From: Paenibacillus azoreducens | Lineage (GTDB): Bacteria > Bacillota > Bacilli > Paenibacillales > Paenibacillaceae | Assembly (NCBI RefSeq): GCF_021654775.1 | Contig: NZ_AP025343.1 | Coordinates: forward strand, 3,625,501-3,689,500 | Direction of reading: 5' to 3' | DNA length: 64,000 nucleotides | Shown here: positions 34,801 through 42,360 of the stretch, one piece after another | Layout of the letters: each line of letters starts with the position of its first letter | Position numbering within the stretch: position 1 is the stretch's first letter | The notes under the pieces: model-generated | What the model was told of the DNA's origin: nothing | What the model saw: only the letters and a program-made list of their open reading frames with translations | The model's database searches: none | Made by a program: the position numbers and the translations under genes

Positions 34801-34961
34801 GCCGAAATGTTATCAACATGGAAAGCGACTTTAACCTCGTATCCTGGCAGGCATGCAATTTGATGGAACAGCCGGAAGGCGAACTGCAGCATAACTCTCT
34901 TATTTCCTTTGTGCTAGAGCCTTACGAAATCAAAACCTTTATTATTGATCTTGCTAAATAA
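31812..34961 (+). CDS. GH38 alpha-mannosidase
   Basis: A 1049-residue cytoplasmic enzyme. The N-terminal region carries a sugar-binding-like domain, then the GH38 barrel with zinc ligands in IGHTHIDVAWLWQ (near residue 245) and the nucleophile Asp in WLPDVFGYSWSLPQ (near residue 359). The middle and C-terminal beta-sandwich domains complete the usual length of about 1000. GH38 enzymes release alpha-linked mannose, as in high-mannose N-glycans or fungal mannan. ATG 31812 follows AAGGGGG. It is divergent from the YesM/YesN operon and has its own promoter; with the GH130 and GH2 genes it makes a mannoside-degrading set. Confidence 0.95.
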   Translation: MFLTSQKLDARIHELSRYRYRDSISIPSFLSLEDKRKEINPEIPEVNESWTPLRTGETWTGRDLYLWLSAHIDIPSDWTGKKVLGIFDFGETGAGNNSGFESLFYLDGQPYQGVDSNHTEVFLNEDFAGTRQHFLFRLWSGLEGGGPRKNQTHGIRAAEICWLDEIADDYYFSLLAVAETVKVLDPNLAERAQLLKYADQSLALIDWSHPGSPEFYTTLYEARDDLAKHIEAMEKSTPVEITCIGHTHIDVAWLWQLKHTREKCARSFSTVLRLMELFPEYIFLQTQPQLYEYVKNDYPELYEKIKERAAEGRWEAGGGMWLEADCNLTSGESLVRQLLVGTRFFKQEFGADCDYLWLPDVFGYSWSLPQILKKSGINTFMTTKISWNQYNRMPHDTFNWRGIDGTEILTHFITTTEPWSEPGSWFYTYNGRITPKTVKGSWDAYRNKDMNQELLLSYGFGDGGGGVNREMLEMRRRLDKLPGMPKLKTGRADEFFRRLNDTVAKTDSYVHTWDGELYLEYHRGTYTSQAHNKLMNRKLELLYRETEWLNAMHSVIGGDWSVYPGSSLHEGWKIILRNQFHDIIPGSSIREVYEDSRVEYDEAEQIGKQAWQQAETALVAEAANNGEFTVWNSSPWAWTGLVEIPTWDGASKGRWKDIHGVELLSEKTNNGWLVEVQDVPSLGYTTITFEQQDNAYEADSTNPFVLTAHGVETPFYKLEWNEAGQLTRIYDIEEQREVLAKGARGNVLQIFEDKPLAHEGWDIDIFYQQKSREINALTELKVEECSPLRTVVSFAWTYGQSTLSQQMILYGNSRRIDFVTEADWHERQQLLKVAFPVNVRSTEATYDIQYGNVKRPTHWNTSWDMARFETVGHQWADLSDQGYGVSLMNDCKYGYDIKDNVMRLSLIKCAIHPDTEADQGYHRFTYSLFPHKGTWLQGDTVRNAWDLNNPLKASQGSAEVQTRSMFKLSSNTAMISAVKKAEDDNKVIVRVHDFSGSRNVINMESDFNLVSWQACNLMEQPEGELQHNSLISFVLEPYEIKTFIIDLAK

Positions 34962-34980
34962 ACGATTCATGGATTAAAAA

Positions 34981-35015
34981 TGCCCCCTGATTTCAAATTC
35001 ATCAGGGGGCATTTT
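34981..35015. terminator. bidirectional terminator
   Basis: TGCCCCCTGA (34981-34990) pairs perfectly with TCAGGGGGCA (35002-35011), with T-runs on both sides. It ends the GH38 transcript and the convergent stalk-domain transcript. Confidence 0.9.
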
Positions 35016-35035
35016 GTTAATTATCAGTTCAATAC

Positions 35036-35734
35036 TTACTTCAGTTTAGCTACACTAACAGCGATCTGTTCGATTTGGCTGCTGCTCAGAGAACCGTCAG
35101 GGGAACTGATCGTCACTGTCCGGTCGTCCAGTTGGAAACCCAACATCGGCGTATCTGAAGGTGAATACCACTTCGCGCTGACGCCGCCCGCCAGCTTAAC
35201 CTTCTTGGATTCATAGCCAGTGGAATAATCCCGTGGCGACACATTAACAATCATATGCTTAAAGACCAGATTGACTCCATCACTCGTACCTACTGCTTTA
35301 ACGTAGTTGTCGTTATTGGCCATTTGCTTTGGAGCATAAGCCGTCTCAAAGGAATCGAAATTGGCGTAAGCCTTTTTGATCGCCTTGATCTGTGCTTCAC
35401 TGTAATTGACGGTTGTCAATTTACCTACGGGTTGGCTATCGCCGGCCTGTTTCGTATCCAGACGGATCTGCTGGCTGGCGGCATCGAACTCTACATTGAT
35501 TCCAGCCATGTTGGAAATGGCCCGTACTGGTAAATACGTCGTATTTTGATAGGTGATCGGCACCAGCTTTTTGCCATTACTATCTGTTAAGGATTGAACG
35601 GTTCCGTTTACTTTAAAGATAATGCCGTGATTCAGATATGCGTTGATCTTCTCAAGCTTGCTTCCGGCATACACACCGGCGGCTCCCGATATAGTCATCC
35701 CCAATACGATAACGGACAAAAGTGTTTTTTTCAT
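35036..35734 (-). CDS. secreted copper-amine-oxidase-like stalk-domain protein
   Basis: A 232-residue protein with a signal peptide (MKKTLLSVIVLGMTISGAAGVYA). Residues 30-95 form a stalk domain with the typical PITYQNTTYLPVRAISNMAG, followed by an uncharacterised C-terminal region. Paenibacillus encodes many such envelope proteins; the domain is thought to attach or multimerise at the cell wall and has no amine oxidase activity. ATG 35734 follows GGAGAG at eight bases. The 21 bases upstream nearly duplicate the start region, giving a second in-frame ATG at 35755. It is 52 bp downstream of the propeller lipoprotein gene. Confidence 0.82.
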   Translation of the reverse strand: MKKTLLSVIVLGMTISGAAGVYAGSKLEKINAYLNHGIIFKVNGTVQSLTDSNGKKLVPITYQNTTYLPVRAISNMAGINVEFDAASQQIRLDTKQAGDSQPVGKLTTVNYSEAQIKAIKKAYANFDSFETAYAPKQMANNDNYVKAVGTSDGVNLVFKHMIVNVSPRDYSTGYESKKVKLAGGVSAKWYSPSDTPMLGFQLDDRTVTISSPDGSLSSSQIEQIAVSVAKLK

Positions 35735-35785
35735 AACGAATCTCTCCTTTTTCATAACGAATCTCTCTCTTTTTTCTGAACAAAA

Positions 35786-36949
35786 TCATTTTTTGAAATC
35801 GACGATATGTGTTACGATCAGCTTCTCTTTGTCATCCACCGTGATTCCCAGCCTGGTGCCAGAAGGATTCCAGCTTAGCGGATAAACCGGCTGATACGAT
35901 AACCCTAGCGGCGAAACCTTGCCGGATACAGTATCAAAAATATAGATACCATTCATGCCACCTTTATCCTCGGTATAAACCGCGAAAGCCAGCTTGGAGG
36001 AATCGGGGGACCAGGATGGATAGGACAGCAAATCACCTTTACCAATCAGCAAGCCTTGCACATGACCACCCGTATCGTAGATGAGCAGGCGCGGTTCTTC
36101 CTGCCCGCCGTTTCCTGCGGTAGAGACGGCGATCCGCTGCCCGTCAGGAGACAGGCTCAAGCTGGAGACATCCTCTGCTAGTTGGATTGGCCGAGTTTGT
36201 GTGGGGGTGAAGCTCTTCAGGCGGCTTTTGGCATCCGTGTAATAAATCTTCCCGTTGCCCACAGCAAATTCGGTGAAGATCTCTATGTCGGAATCCTGCA
36301 GCGCAATCTTTTTCCGGCTACCGTCCACGGATATGTTCCATATCTCGCCCCGGTCCTTCATCGAGCCGGTTGCAAGAATATAGGAGTCATTATTAAGCCA
36401 ACCGCCCATTTCCATATAATTGTCGATTGCAACTTCACGCAGCTCTCCTGTAGCGATATTTTTGATCGTATTCACGGCCGTATATTTATTCTTCCAGGTC
36501 TGAATGAAGCTGTATTTCCCATCCGGCGATGGAAAAGATTTGATGACTTCTCCCTGGTCCGCTTCTGCCTGATCCTTGATGTTCAGCCGCTTTCCCGTCT
36601 CCAGATCAAAACGGAACCGGCGGTAGCTATATTGCCCTTCCTTCGTAGCCGTGGCCTGTTTCTCCAACGTGGTTTCCTGGATTTCCAGTTCATGGTCTGA
36701 TAGCCATTTCTCGATATTTGCGCCATCAATCCGGTGTATGCGCTGAACGGCAATTCCCTGCTCGGCAGGCGGTTTGCTCTCTTTGACTACTGTCAGTTCA
36801 CGTTTTCCTCCTCCCGTCTCGGCTCTAGTTTGGCCTGTTGTATCCGGCGTGCTGCGCTCCTGCTTTGCGTTACAGCCGGATAAGATGCCGGCTGACAGCA
36901 AGGTCGCGGCAAGCAGTCCGGCGATGTATTTCCCTTTATTGATCTTCAT
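35786..36949 (-). CDS. TolB-like beta-propeller lipoprotein
   Basis: A 387-residue lipoprotein: signal sequence with lipobox LSGC near residue 26, a charged spacer, then WD40-like PD40 repeats with the recurring LSPDGQRIAVS, YPSWSPDSSKLAF and LSWNPSGTRLGI pattern in the C-terminal half. TolB-type propellers act as protein-binding platforms; in Gram-positive bacteria their partners are mostly unknown. GGAGG precedes the ATG by seven bases. It lies between a two-component system and a stalk-domain gene on the same strand and could be a target or accessory sensor of that system. Confidence 0.82.
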   Translation of the reverse strand: MKINKGKYIAGLLAATLLSAGILSGCNAKQERSTPDTTGQTRAETGGGKRELTVVKESKPPAEQGIAVQRIHRIDGANIEKWLSDHELEIQETTLEKQATATKEGQYSYRRFRFDLETGKRLNIKDQAEADQGEVIKSFPSPDGKYSFIQTWKNKYTAVNTIKNIATGELREVAIDNYMEMGGWLNNDSYILATGSMKDRGEIWNISVDGSRKKIALQDSDIEIFTEFAVGNGKIYYTDAKSRLKSFTPTQTRPIQLAEDVSSLSLSPDGQRIAVSTAGNGGQEEPRLLIYDTGGHVQGLLIGKGDLLSYPSWSPDSSKLAFAVYTEDKGGMNGIYIFDTVSGKVSPLGLSYQPVYPLSWNPSGTRLGITVDDKEKLIVTHIVDFKK

Positions 36950-37137
36950 CGGGGGTCCTCCTATTCAAAAATGTTATTCAGACCCAGGTCGCTTGATCCA
37001 GTTGTTATTTTCTTCCGTTTCAACAGGCTGCAAGCTCCCCCATGGCCCTTAGTATAAAGAGACAATATTGCGCAAACATATCTGGCTTGTAACGAACTTG
37101 TAAACAATCCAGGAAGCCGAAAGTCGGCTCAAATCAC

Positions 37138-37178
37138 GGCGAAAAGCCCGGATGATCTCGTTCATTCCGGGCTTCGCC
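37138..37178 (-). terminator. terminator of the second two-component operon
   Basis: GGCGAA-AGCCCGGA (from 37138) pairs with TCCGGGCTTCGCC (37166-37178), with TTTT in the minus-strand 3' arm. It lies 20 bp after the histidine kinase stop. A separate perfect small stem (AGCCGA/TCGGCT, 37115-37129) lies beside it. Confidence 0.7.
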
Positions 37179-37197
37179 TTCGTCATTTTTGTATATT

Positions 37198-38697
37198 TTA
37201 TCCTTTGCAACCGGAAGCATCTAATGGAAGCTCAACCCTGAAACGCGACCCGTTCGGTCCCGTCTCGGAAAGCTGTACCGTTCCCCCTTGCTTCTCAGCC
37301 AGATTGCGAACAAGAGCTAATCCAAGTCCTGTTCCGCCGCTGGCTCTTGATCGGTCTCTACTGACCGTATAAAACGGATCGAAAATACGGGATACGGCAT
37401 CCTCCGGAATACCGAATCCTGTATCGGCAACCTCGATGATCATCCGGTGTGCTTCGTCTGCTGACGCTGCAGTGTAGTTAAGCAGGTGAACTTGTCCGCC
37501 TGGCCGATTATATTTTACCGCATTGTCCAGTAAATTAAGCATTATGTGCATCACGTTCTCTGGATCGGCCCACACCTCACCTGCAACAAGTGAAGTATGG
37601 ATCGTAACCTTAGAGCTGTCTGCCTTTCCTTGCAGCCGGGCTACAGCTTCCTCCAGCAAAGGCCGCAGCGGAACCGTCTTCGCATGTGTCTCAAACTCGT
37701 AAACATCCATTGCTGACAGCTGCAGCGCCTTTTCCACAAGGCTGTACAGCCTCTGCGCCTCCTCATGGATGCGCCTGCCGGCATCATCCAACAGGGCAGG
37801 ATCATCACTGTACATATTCAACAGGTCGGAGTACGCGATAATCGAAGTTAACGGCGTCTTCAGCTCATGGCTGATATTGCCGATGAACTGCTTTTGCTGC
37901 TGCTCCAGTTCCCGCAGCCTCCCCACTGTTTCAAGCAGCTTCTGCTTTTCTTCATGCAAAGCACCGACTGAAGTGGAGATGCTTCTGCTCATTTTATAGA
38001 TTCCTTGTGCGAGTTCACCTAGCTCATCCTTTCTGACTACCGAAGGGGCTGACAGGTAATCACCTCGACCAATTTGCGATGCCACCCTGTTCAGCCGATC
38101 AATGATATTGACCTGCCGCCGGACATACACATATCCGATCAGGAAACCAATACCAAGCACGGTGGCTCCGACAAGAAGAAACAGCCGGCGAATTCGGGCG
38201 TAAAAAGCATTTTGCTCGGCGAGTGAAGCATGAAACTGCACCGTCCCCAGACGCTGCTCGGCATTGTACAGGGGAGCGAGAAACAACAGCTGATCCCCTT
38301 CTGTAATATACGCCGACTGTCCCTGGGCTGTAATTTGCAGAGCATCCTGCACATCGGCCCGGGGCTGAAATGGCAGCGAGGTGCCGGCAATGGAGCCATC
38401 CACCGTATACAGCGTCACCGCCATACCGCTTTGTGCGCCCAAATCCACGGCCAGCCGCTGACCCAATTGCTTCATAAACCGCTCCGGCGGCATCCTGCCT
38501 TCGGTCAGATATTCCTCCCGCACGCGCAGATTGGCAGCTTCTGCCTGCCGGGTAAAAGACTGCTCGAGCAAGGTTCGCTGGTTCTCACGGATGCCGCTGA
38601 GCACCAGCACGCTCAGGCAGGTTACGACAAAAACGAGCAGCAGGGCGAGCAACAAAGACATTTTCCCCTTCAGGCCCAGCCGGAATTTTCCTGTCAT
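37198..38697 (-). CDS. sensor histidine kinase (HAMP, HisKA)
   Basis: A 499-residue kinase with two membrane helices (about 12-32 and 170-192), a compact extracellular sensor of about 135 residues, HAMP (RLNRVASQIGRGDYLS), H box FIGNISHELKTPLTS, N box LNLLDNAVKYNRP and G boxes EVADTGFGIPEDAVSRIFDP and SGGTGLGLAL. The organisation is that of PhoR/ResE-like kinases. Its ATG overlaps the response regulator stop (TAATG). The signal is unknown. Downstream on the same strand lie the propeller and stalk-domain genes, separated by a terminator. Confidence 0.93.
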   Translation of the reverse strand: MTGKFRLGLKGKMSLLLALLLVFVVTCLSVLVLSGIRENQRTLLEQSFTRQAEAANLRVREEYLTEGRMPPERFMKQLGQRLAVDLGAQSGMAVTLYTVDGSIAGTSLPFQPRADVQDALQITAQGQSAYITEGDQLLFLAPLYNAEQRLGTVQFHASLAEQNAFYARIRRLFLLVGATVLGIGFLIGYVYVRRQVNIIDRLNRVASQIGRGDYLSAPSVVRKDELGELAQGIYKMSRSISTSVGALHEEKQKLLETVGRLRELEQQQKQFIGNISHELKTPLTSIIAYSDLLNMYSDDPALLDDAGRRIHEEAQRLYSLVEKALQLSAMDVYEFETHAKTVPLRPLLEEAVARLQGKADSSKVTIHTSLVAGEVWADPENVMHIMLNLLDNAVKYNRPGGQVHLLNYTAASADEAHRMIIEVADTGFGIPEDAVSRIFDPFYTVSRDRSRASGGTGLGLALVRNLAEKQGGTVQLSETGPNGSRFRVELPLDASGCKG

Positions 38698-39383
38698 TAG
38701 GGTGCCCCCGTGCTTTTATAACCGATTCCGTACACAGTCTGAATGAGCCCATGGTGATTGCCCAGCTTTTTGCGCAGACGCTGCACATGGATGTCCACGG
38801 TGCGGGTGCCGCCCGCAAAATTCATATCCCACACCTTCTCCAGCAGCATCTCCCGTGAATAGACCCGCCCCGGATTTCGCATCAGCAAAACCAGCAGATC
38901 AAATTCCTTAGGAGTTAAATCCAGCAGTTCCCCTTGAATACTCACCGTGCGGCTGAACATCTCTGCAGTTAACTCTCCCAGTCTCAGCACATCCTGCTGC
39001 TCCTGCTGCATTTGTTGCACATAACCGCCCCGGCGTGATAGAGCCTTGACTCTGGCCAACAGTTCCCGCATATCAAAAGGTTTGGTCATGTAATCGTCGG
39101 CGCCCAGCTCCAGTCCCAGCACTTTATCGACAATATCATCCTTGACAGTCAGCAAGAGAATCGCAGGCCGCGGTTGTCCATCCAGCTTGCGACATACGTC
39201 ATAACCGCTTACACGAGGCATCATGACATCGAGCACCATAACAGCAGGCAGGAACGTCTTCACCTTGTCCAGCGCCTCCTGACCGTCCGCAGCCATCTCC
39301 ACCTCATAACCTTCTCTGCGCAGCGCGTATGCTAAAGCCGACCGGATGCTGCTCTCGTCATCTACCACAAGAATTTTTATCAT
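38697..39383 (-). CDS. OmpR-family response regulator
   Basis: A 228-residue regulator. The receiver has VVDDESS, phospho-acceptor Asp in VMVLDVMMPRVSG, Thr in LLLTVKDD and Lys in DYMTKPFDM. A Gln-rich linker (YVQQMQQEQQ) leads to a PhoB-type winged helix with LTPKEFDLLVLLMRNPGRV and VDIHVQRLRKKL. ATG 39383 follows GAGGAGA; a longer frame to 39422 is unsupported. It is the first gene of the kinase operon and lies directly downstream of the triple repeat array, which therefore forms part of its upstream region. Confidence 0.93.
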   Translation of the reverse strand: MIKILVVDDESSIRSALAYALRREGYEVEMAADGQEALDKVKTFLPAVMVLDVMMPRVSGYDVCRKLDGQPRPAILLLTVKDDIVDKVLGLELGADDYMTKPFDMRELLARVKALSRRGGYVQQMQQEQQDVLRLGELTAEMFSRTVSIQGELLDLTPKEFDLLVLLMRNPGRVYSREMLLEKVWDMNFAGGTRTVDIHVQRLRKKLGNHHGLIQTVYGIGYKSTGAP

Positions 39384-39460
39384 GAATATCTCCTCGCATG
39401 CTTTGTGCCGATAATCTTGCATCGTTGCATCTGGATGAAAAAGTTACCTGTAGCATAAGA

Positions 39461-39790
39461 AAAACGTCTATCGACGTACTCTCTAGGAAGACAGACCGCG
39501 TTTAGCGGATGTCTTTCTTGCGATATCAGGATGCGTTTCCCGGAAGTTTATACTTTCTGATATCTTAAGATAAACGTCTATCGACGTACTCTCTAGGAAG
39601 ACAGACCGCGTTTAGCGGATGTCTTTCTTGCGATATCAGGATGCGTTTCCCGGAAGTTTATACTTTCTGATATCTTAAGATAAACGTCTATCGACGTACT
39701 CTCTAGGAAGACAGACCGCGTTTAGCGGATATTTTTCTTGCGATATCAGGATGCGCTTCCCGGAAGTTTATACTTTCTGATATCTTAAAA
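39461..39790 (+). repeat. three tandem copies of a 110-bp repeat
   Basis: Units begin at 39461, 39571 and 39681 with an exact 110-bp period. Units 1 and 2 are nearly identical; unit 3 has a few changes. Each unit has ACGTC-TATC-GACGT (a perfect small stem), the core GACAGACCGC followed by GTTTAGCGGAT, and a distal half ending TATACTTTCTGATATCTTA. Single diverged copies occur at 24151-24273, 48260-48361 (reverse) and 51929-52008. No spacer sequences are present, so it is not CRISPR. No protein is encoded. Confidence 0.9.
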
Positions 39791-39835
39791 AAGTATGTTG
39801 ATTTCGTCAAATCATTCATTTCTAGGACAATAGCG

Positions 39836-39876
39836 GCGATAAAAAAGTAAACCAGCCGTCCCAATGAGCCGGCTGG
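39836..39876 (-). terminator. terminator of the APH-like gene
   Basis: CCAGCCG (39852-39858) pairs with CGGCTGG (39870-39876); on the minus strand TTTACTTTTTTA follows. It lies 26 bp after the gene stop. Confidence 0.75.
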
Positions 39877-39901
39877 TCGCAATTAGCAATCCCTAAAAAG
39901 A

Positions 39902-41002
39902 CTATATGTTTCGTTCCTCATACTCAAATGGTCCTTCACATGAGTAAATCTCATGGAAAAATCCCAAATACGGGATATCGTCTTCCAAGCATTTTATACG
40001 ATACGATAACTCCTCATCACACTCTAGCTCTTCGCCGTTGTTCCGCATTACCTCGAATGCATCTACAACATTTTCCATGAGCGTTACCTGAATGAATAAG
40101 GGTAGCGTATCCAACATCGAATCTTCGATCTCAGTCTCGGATCTGTATCCCGCGAGGACTGTTTCAAAATAATCATCCATAAAATTTTTACGTTTACCGG
40201 CGTCTGGTTCAAATTGTATCCAGCCTACTCCGTGTGTCCAGAGATTTGCCAGGTCATAAATATACCAACAGAAACATGAATTATCGAAATCATATACGGT
40301 GATTTGCCCGGTTTCAAAATCTATCATATAATTCCCATCACTGTAATCAAAATGGACCATGCCGAAAGTCTCCTGGTTCCTGTCCAATCCCTTTAACGTG
40401 TTGAGAAGCTCTACCAGCTTCTCCTTAAGCGGAGATAAGGAGCCAGGTATCAGCTTATCGATATATTCGGCATTGTATTTGTCAAAAAAACTATACCGGC
40501 GATGGACAGGAGTATACCCTTTCGATATTTGGTGCATTTTCCCCAGGACTTTACCGGAATTATAATAATATTCGGTAATTGGAGCTCCCTCCCGGTACCG
40601 ATAATTATTTTCTGCCAGCATTTTTCCCTTGGCTTTTTCGAACAGGCAGATATAAAAGGTATGCTCATTATGCGTGATCTCTTCCAGCAGATTCCCCTTG
40701 CGGGAGCTGACTACATTCGAGACACTTCCGCCATGCTCAAATAAATACCTGATATACTCCACTTCGGCCAGAAAATCTTCCCGGTTTCTGTCAGGTAAGA
40801 AGGCGATTCTAAGTATTTTGGCGTCTGCGCCCTCTTTCTCACAGGTATAAACGACATTTCGTCCTCCATCATGTGCCGGAATCAGCTGAATTTCATAACC
40901 TTCTAATCCGAACAACTCTGATATTGATGGAAGCAAATATGCATCCACGATTTTAACAACCTCGTTAAAATTCAACATATTCATATTTTCTTTAGCTTGC
41001 AA
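39902..41002 (-). CDS. APH-fold phosphotransferase
   Basis: A cytoplasmic kinase of about 366 residues with the aminoglycoside/choline kinase fold: the nucleotide-binding lobe contains ILRIAFLPDRNREDF, the Brenner motif is MVHFDYSDGN (His-x-Asp-x4-Asn), and the metal-binding Asp is in ITVYDFDNSC. Family members phosphorylate aminoglycosides, macrolides, choline or homoserine; the acidic helical C-terminus gives no clue. The TTG at 41002 is 12 bases after GGAAGG; ATG 40984 is the alternative start. It is monocistronic with its own terminator. Substrate unknown. Confidence 0.8.
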   Translation of the reverse strand: MQAKENMNMLNFNEVVKIVDAYLLPSISELFGLEGYEIQLIPAHDGGRNVVYTCEKEGADAKILRIAFLPDRNREDFLAEVEYIRYLFEHGGSVSNVVSSRKGNLLEEITHNEHTFYICLFEKAKGKMLAENNYRYREGAPITEYYYNSGKVLGKMHQISKGYTPVHRRYSFFDKYNAEYIDKLIPGSLSPLKEKLVELLNTLKGLDRNQETFGMVHFDYSDGNYMIDFETGQITVYDFDNSCFCWYIYDLANLWTHGVGWIQFEPDAGKRKNFMDDYFETVLAGYRSETEIEDSMLDTLPLFIQVTLMENVVDAFEVMRNNGEELECDEELSYRIKCLEDDIPYLGFFHEIYSCEGPFEYEERNI

Positions 41003-41185
41003 TCTTTCTGTGCACCTTCCTTCATCAATATTATGGACTTAAATGATAACCACCTTGTTTAACATTGATACGTCACCCTCTCGGCTTTTTCTATTTGATA
41101 TTCTATATGGAAATACCAGCTAAAATCTAGGGAAAGTTCTTATATAACGAAAATCTACTTTCAAGACAAGATCACGCTTGCTCCA

Positions 41186-41217
41186 ATAAAAAACAGCGGT
41201 AGTCTTTGACTGCCGCC
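41186..41217 (-). terminator. terminator
   Basis: On the minus strand GCGGCAGTC pairs with GACTACCGC (one mismatch) over AAA, followed by TGTTTTTTATT. It lies 170 bp downstream of the gene ending at 41386; a second stem AACTAAC/GTTAGTT (41227-41246) lies between. The rest of 41003-41385 has no gene. Confidence 0.6.
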
Positions 41218-41385
41218 GGTTTATTGAACTAACATGCCCGTTAGTTATGGCATATAATTTCCTTCTTAAAGAAAAGGCTCCGTACCTTTGTCCTGTGATA
41301 GCCGTTGCTTATCCATTTTGTGAAATGGTATGGAATAGGTCCACACTAGGATGACATAAGGAGACCTGTTCACTGCTATATTCTT

Positions 41386-41793
41386 TTAGAAACAGGTATA
41401 CCATAAAATAACGGATGAAGGAAATGTTCCAAACGAATACGTCGGAAATATGAAGCCTTGTGTAAAACCAAACGGATTAGTAGATGTGACATACATAAGA
41501 AAAACATTAAAGGTGCGGGTCACAATTAGTGTCCATCGGTTCTGACAGCCTGCAGCGAATGTCGTAACGCCTTGGATCGGATACTGGGATACAAAGCTCT
41601 GCACTTGAGCTGGGGACTGGGATAACTGCTGAAACGCACCCAGCAATTGGGGCGGTGGTGGCGTAATGCCTGGAGGTAATCCCGCTCCCGGCCCTACCCC
41701 TGGTCCCGGAAATCCAGGCGTGGGAAGCACACCACCTGGCGTTGATGGAATTGGAAAAGGCAAAAATGGACTGAGTGCTCTATAGGTATTCAT
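41386..41793 (-). CDS. Pro/Gly-rich protein under a sigma-K-type promoter, probable spore-surface protein
   Basis: A 135-residue protein. Residues 1-50 are Pro/Gly-rich (MNTYRALSPFLPFP, then PGFPGPGVGPGAG and PPGITPPPP); residues 51-135 are hydrophobic and aromatic, with two Cys residues. It has no signal peptide. I do not recognise the family. The upstream region has a clear sigma-K promoter, so expression late in the sporulating mother cell and a place in the coat or exosporium are inferred. A truncated relative lies at 6649-6801 with the same upstream sequence. Confidence 0.7.
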   Translation of the reverse strand: MNTYRALSPFLPFPIPSTPGGVLPTPGFPGPGVGPGAGLPPGITPPPPQLLGAFQQLSQSPAQVQSFVSQYPIQGVTTFAAGCQNRWTLIVTRTFNVFLMYVTSTNPFGFTQGFIFPTYSFGTFPSSVILWYTCF

Positions 41794-41836
41794 AAATCAC
41801 ACTCTCTCTTATTAGGATCGAAATATATCGTTACGC

Positions 41837-41865
41837 TACAGTATGCATGGGCGATAGCACATGTT
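41837..41865 (-). promoter_or_regulatory. sigma-K-type promoter
   Basis: On the minus strand AACA (41862-41865), 16 bases, then CATACTGTA (41837-41845). The spacing and -10 match sigma-K exactly and are the same as at 6845-6873. Confidence 0.7.
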
Positions 41866-42039
41866 CTTTGAACCCATAAATAAATGAACGCGTACTGCTA
41901 ATGTTTTCGCTCCTAGCCGGTGATTCATAGCTCCCCTTCCCCCCGGAGATAATGCAAAAAAGCAACCGTCATCCGGCGCTTTCATGCATTAACCATCTAC
42001 GCATGAAAAACCACGATGCGTTTGCGGACATCATCGCTA

Positions 42040-42259
42040 AGTACATCTGTCGATAAAATTAAACGGTTCGTCCCAAACATGCAAATGAGCGCGTTCGCAG
42101 AGGCTTTTCGCAATCAGAACCTTCTTCTTCTGACCGCCGCTATATGAAGCGATGTCCTTTTCAAATTGCAAGCGCGAAAAATCGAGTTTTGTAATATGGG
42201 TCAAGCACCATTCGATATCTTGAGGGGAGCCGAAATAAGCTTCGATCTGTCTTCCGATG
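42040..42259 (-). pseudogene. chimeric relic: rifampin-phosphotransferase fragment joined to ABC-F fragment
   Basis: The minus strand reads [19 protein letters not shown] and then, without a break in frame, KLDFSRLQFEKDIASYSGGQ followed by KKKVLIAKSLCERAHLHVW. The first part equals the matching stretch of the Rph gene in this window: 42206-42259 and 47162-47215 differ at only 4 of 54 bases. The second part is an ABC-F domain 2 signature to Walker B region, similar to but clearly diverged from the gene at 3303-4781. No start codon is present and a TAG closes it at 42037-42039. It is dead, and records a recombination between two resistance-type genes. Confidence 0.75.
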
Positions 42260-42289
42260 TGTGCATTTGATTAATACGATATGGCCTTA

Positions 42290-42332
42290 TAAAAACCAGG
42301 CTATCTCCTTGGTAGAAGACGACCTGGTTTTC
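42290..42332. terminator. bidirectional terminator of the amidase gene
   Basis: AAAACCAGG (42292-42300) pairs with CCTGGTTTT (42323-42331) across 22 bases, with T-rich ends on both strands. It lies about 30 bp after the amidase stop. Confidence 0.7.
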
Positions 42333-42360
42333 TCTCTGCCTGTTAAGGGAAATTGACAGC

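Noticed and set aside
39461..39790. CRISPR array
   Set aside because: The repeats are 110 bp and abut with no spacers, and no cas genes are near.
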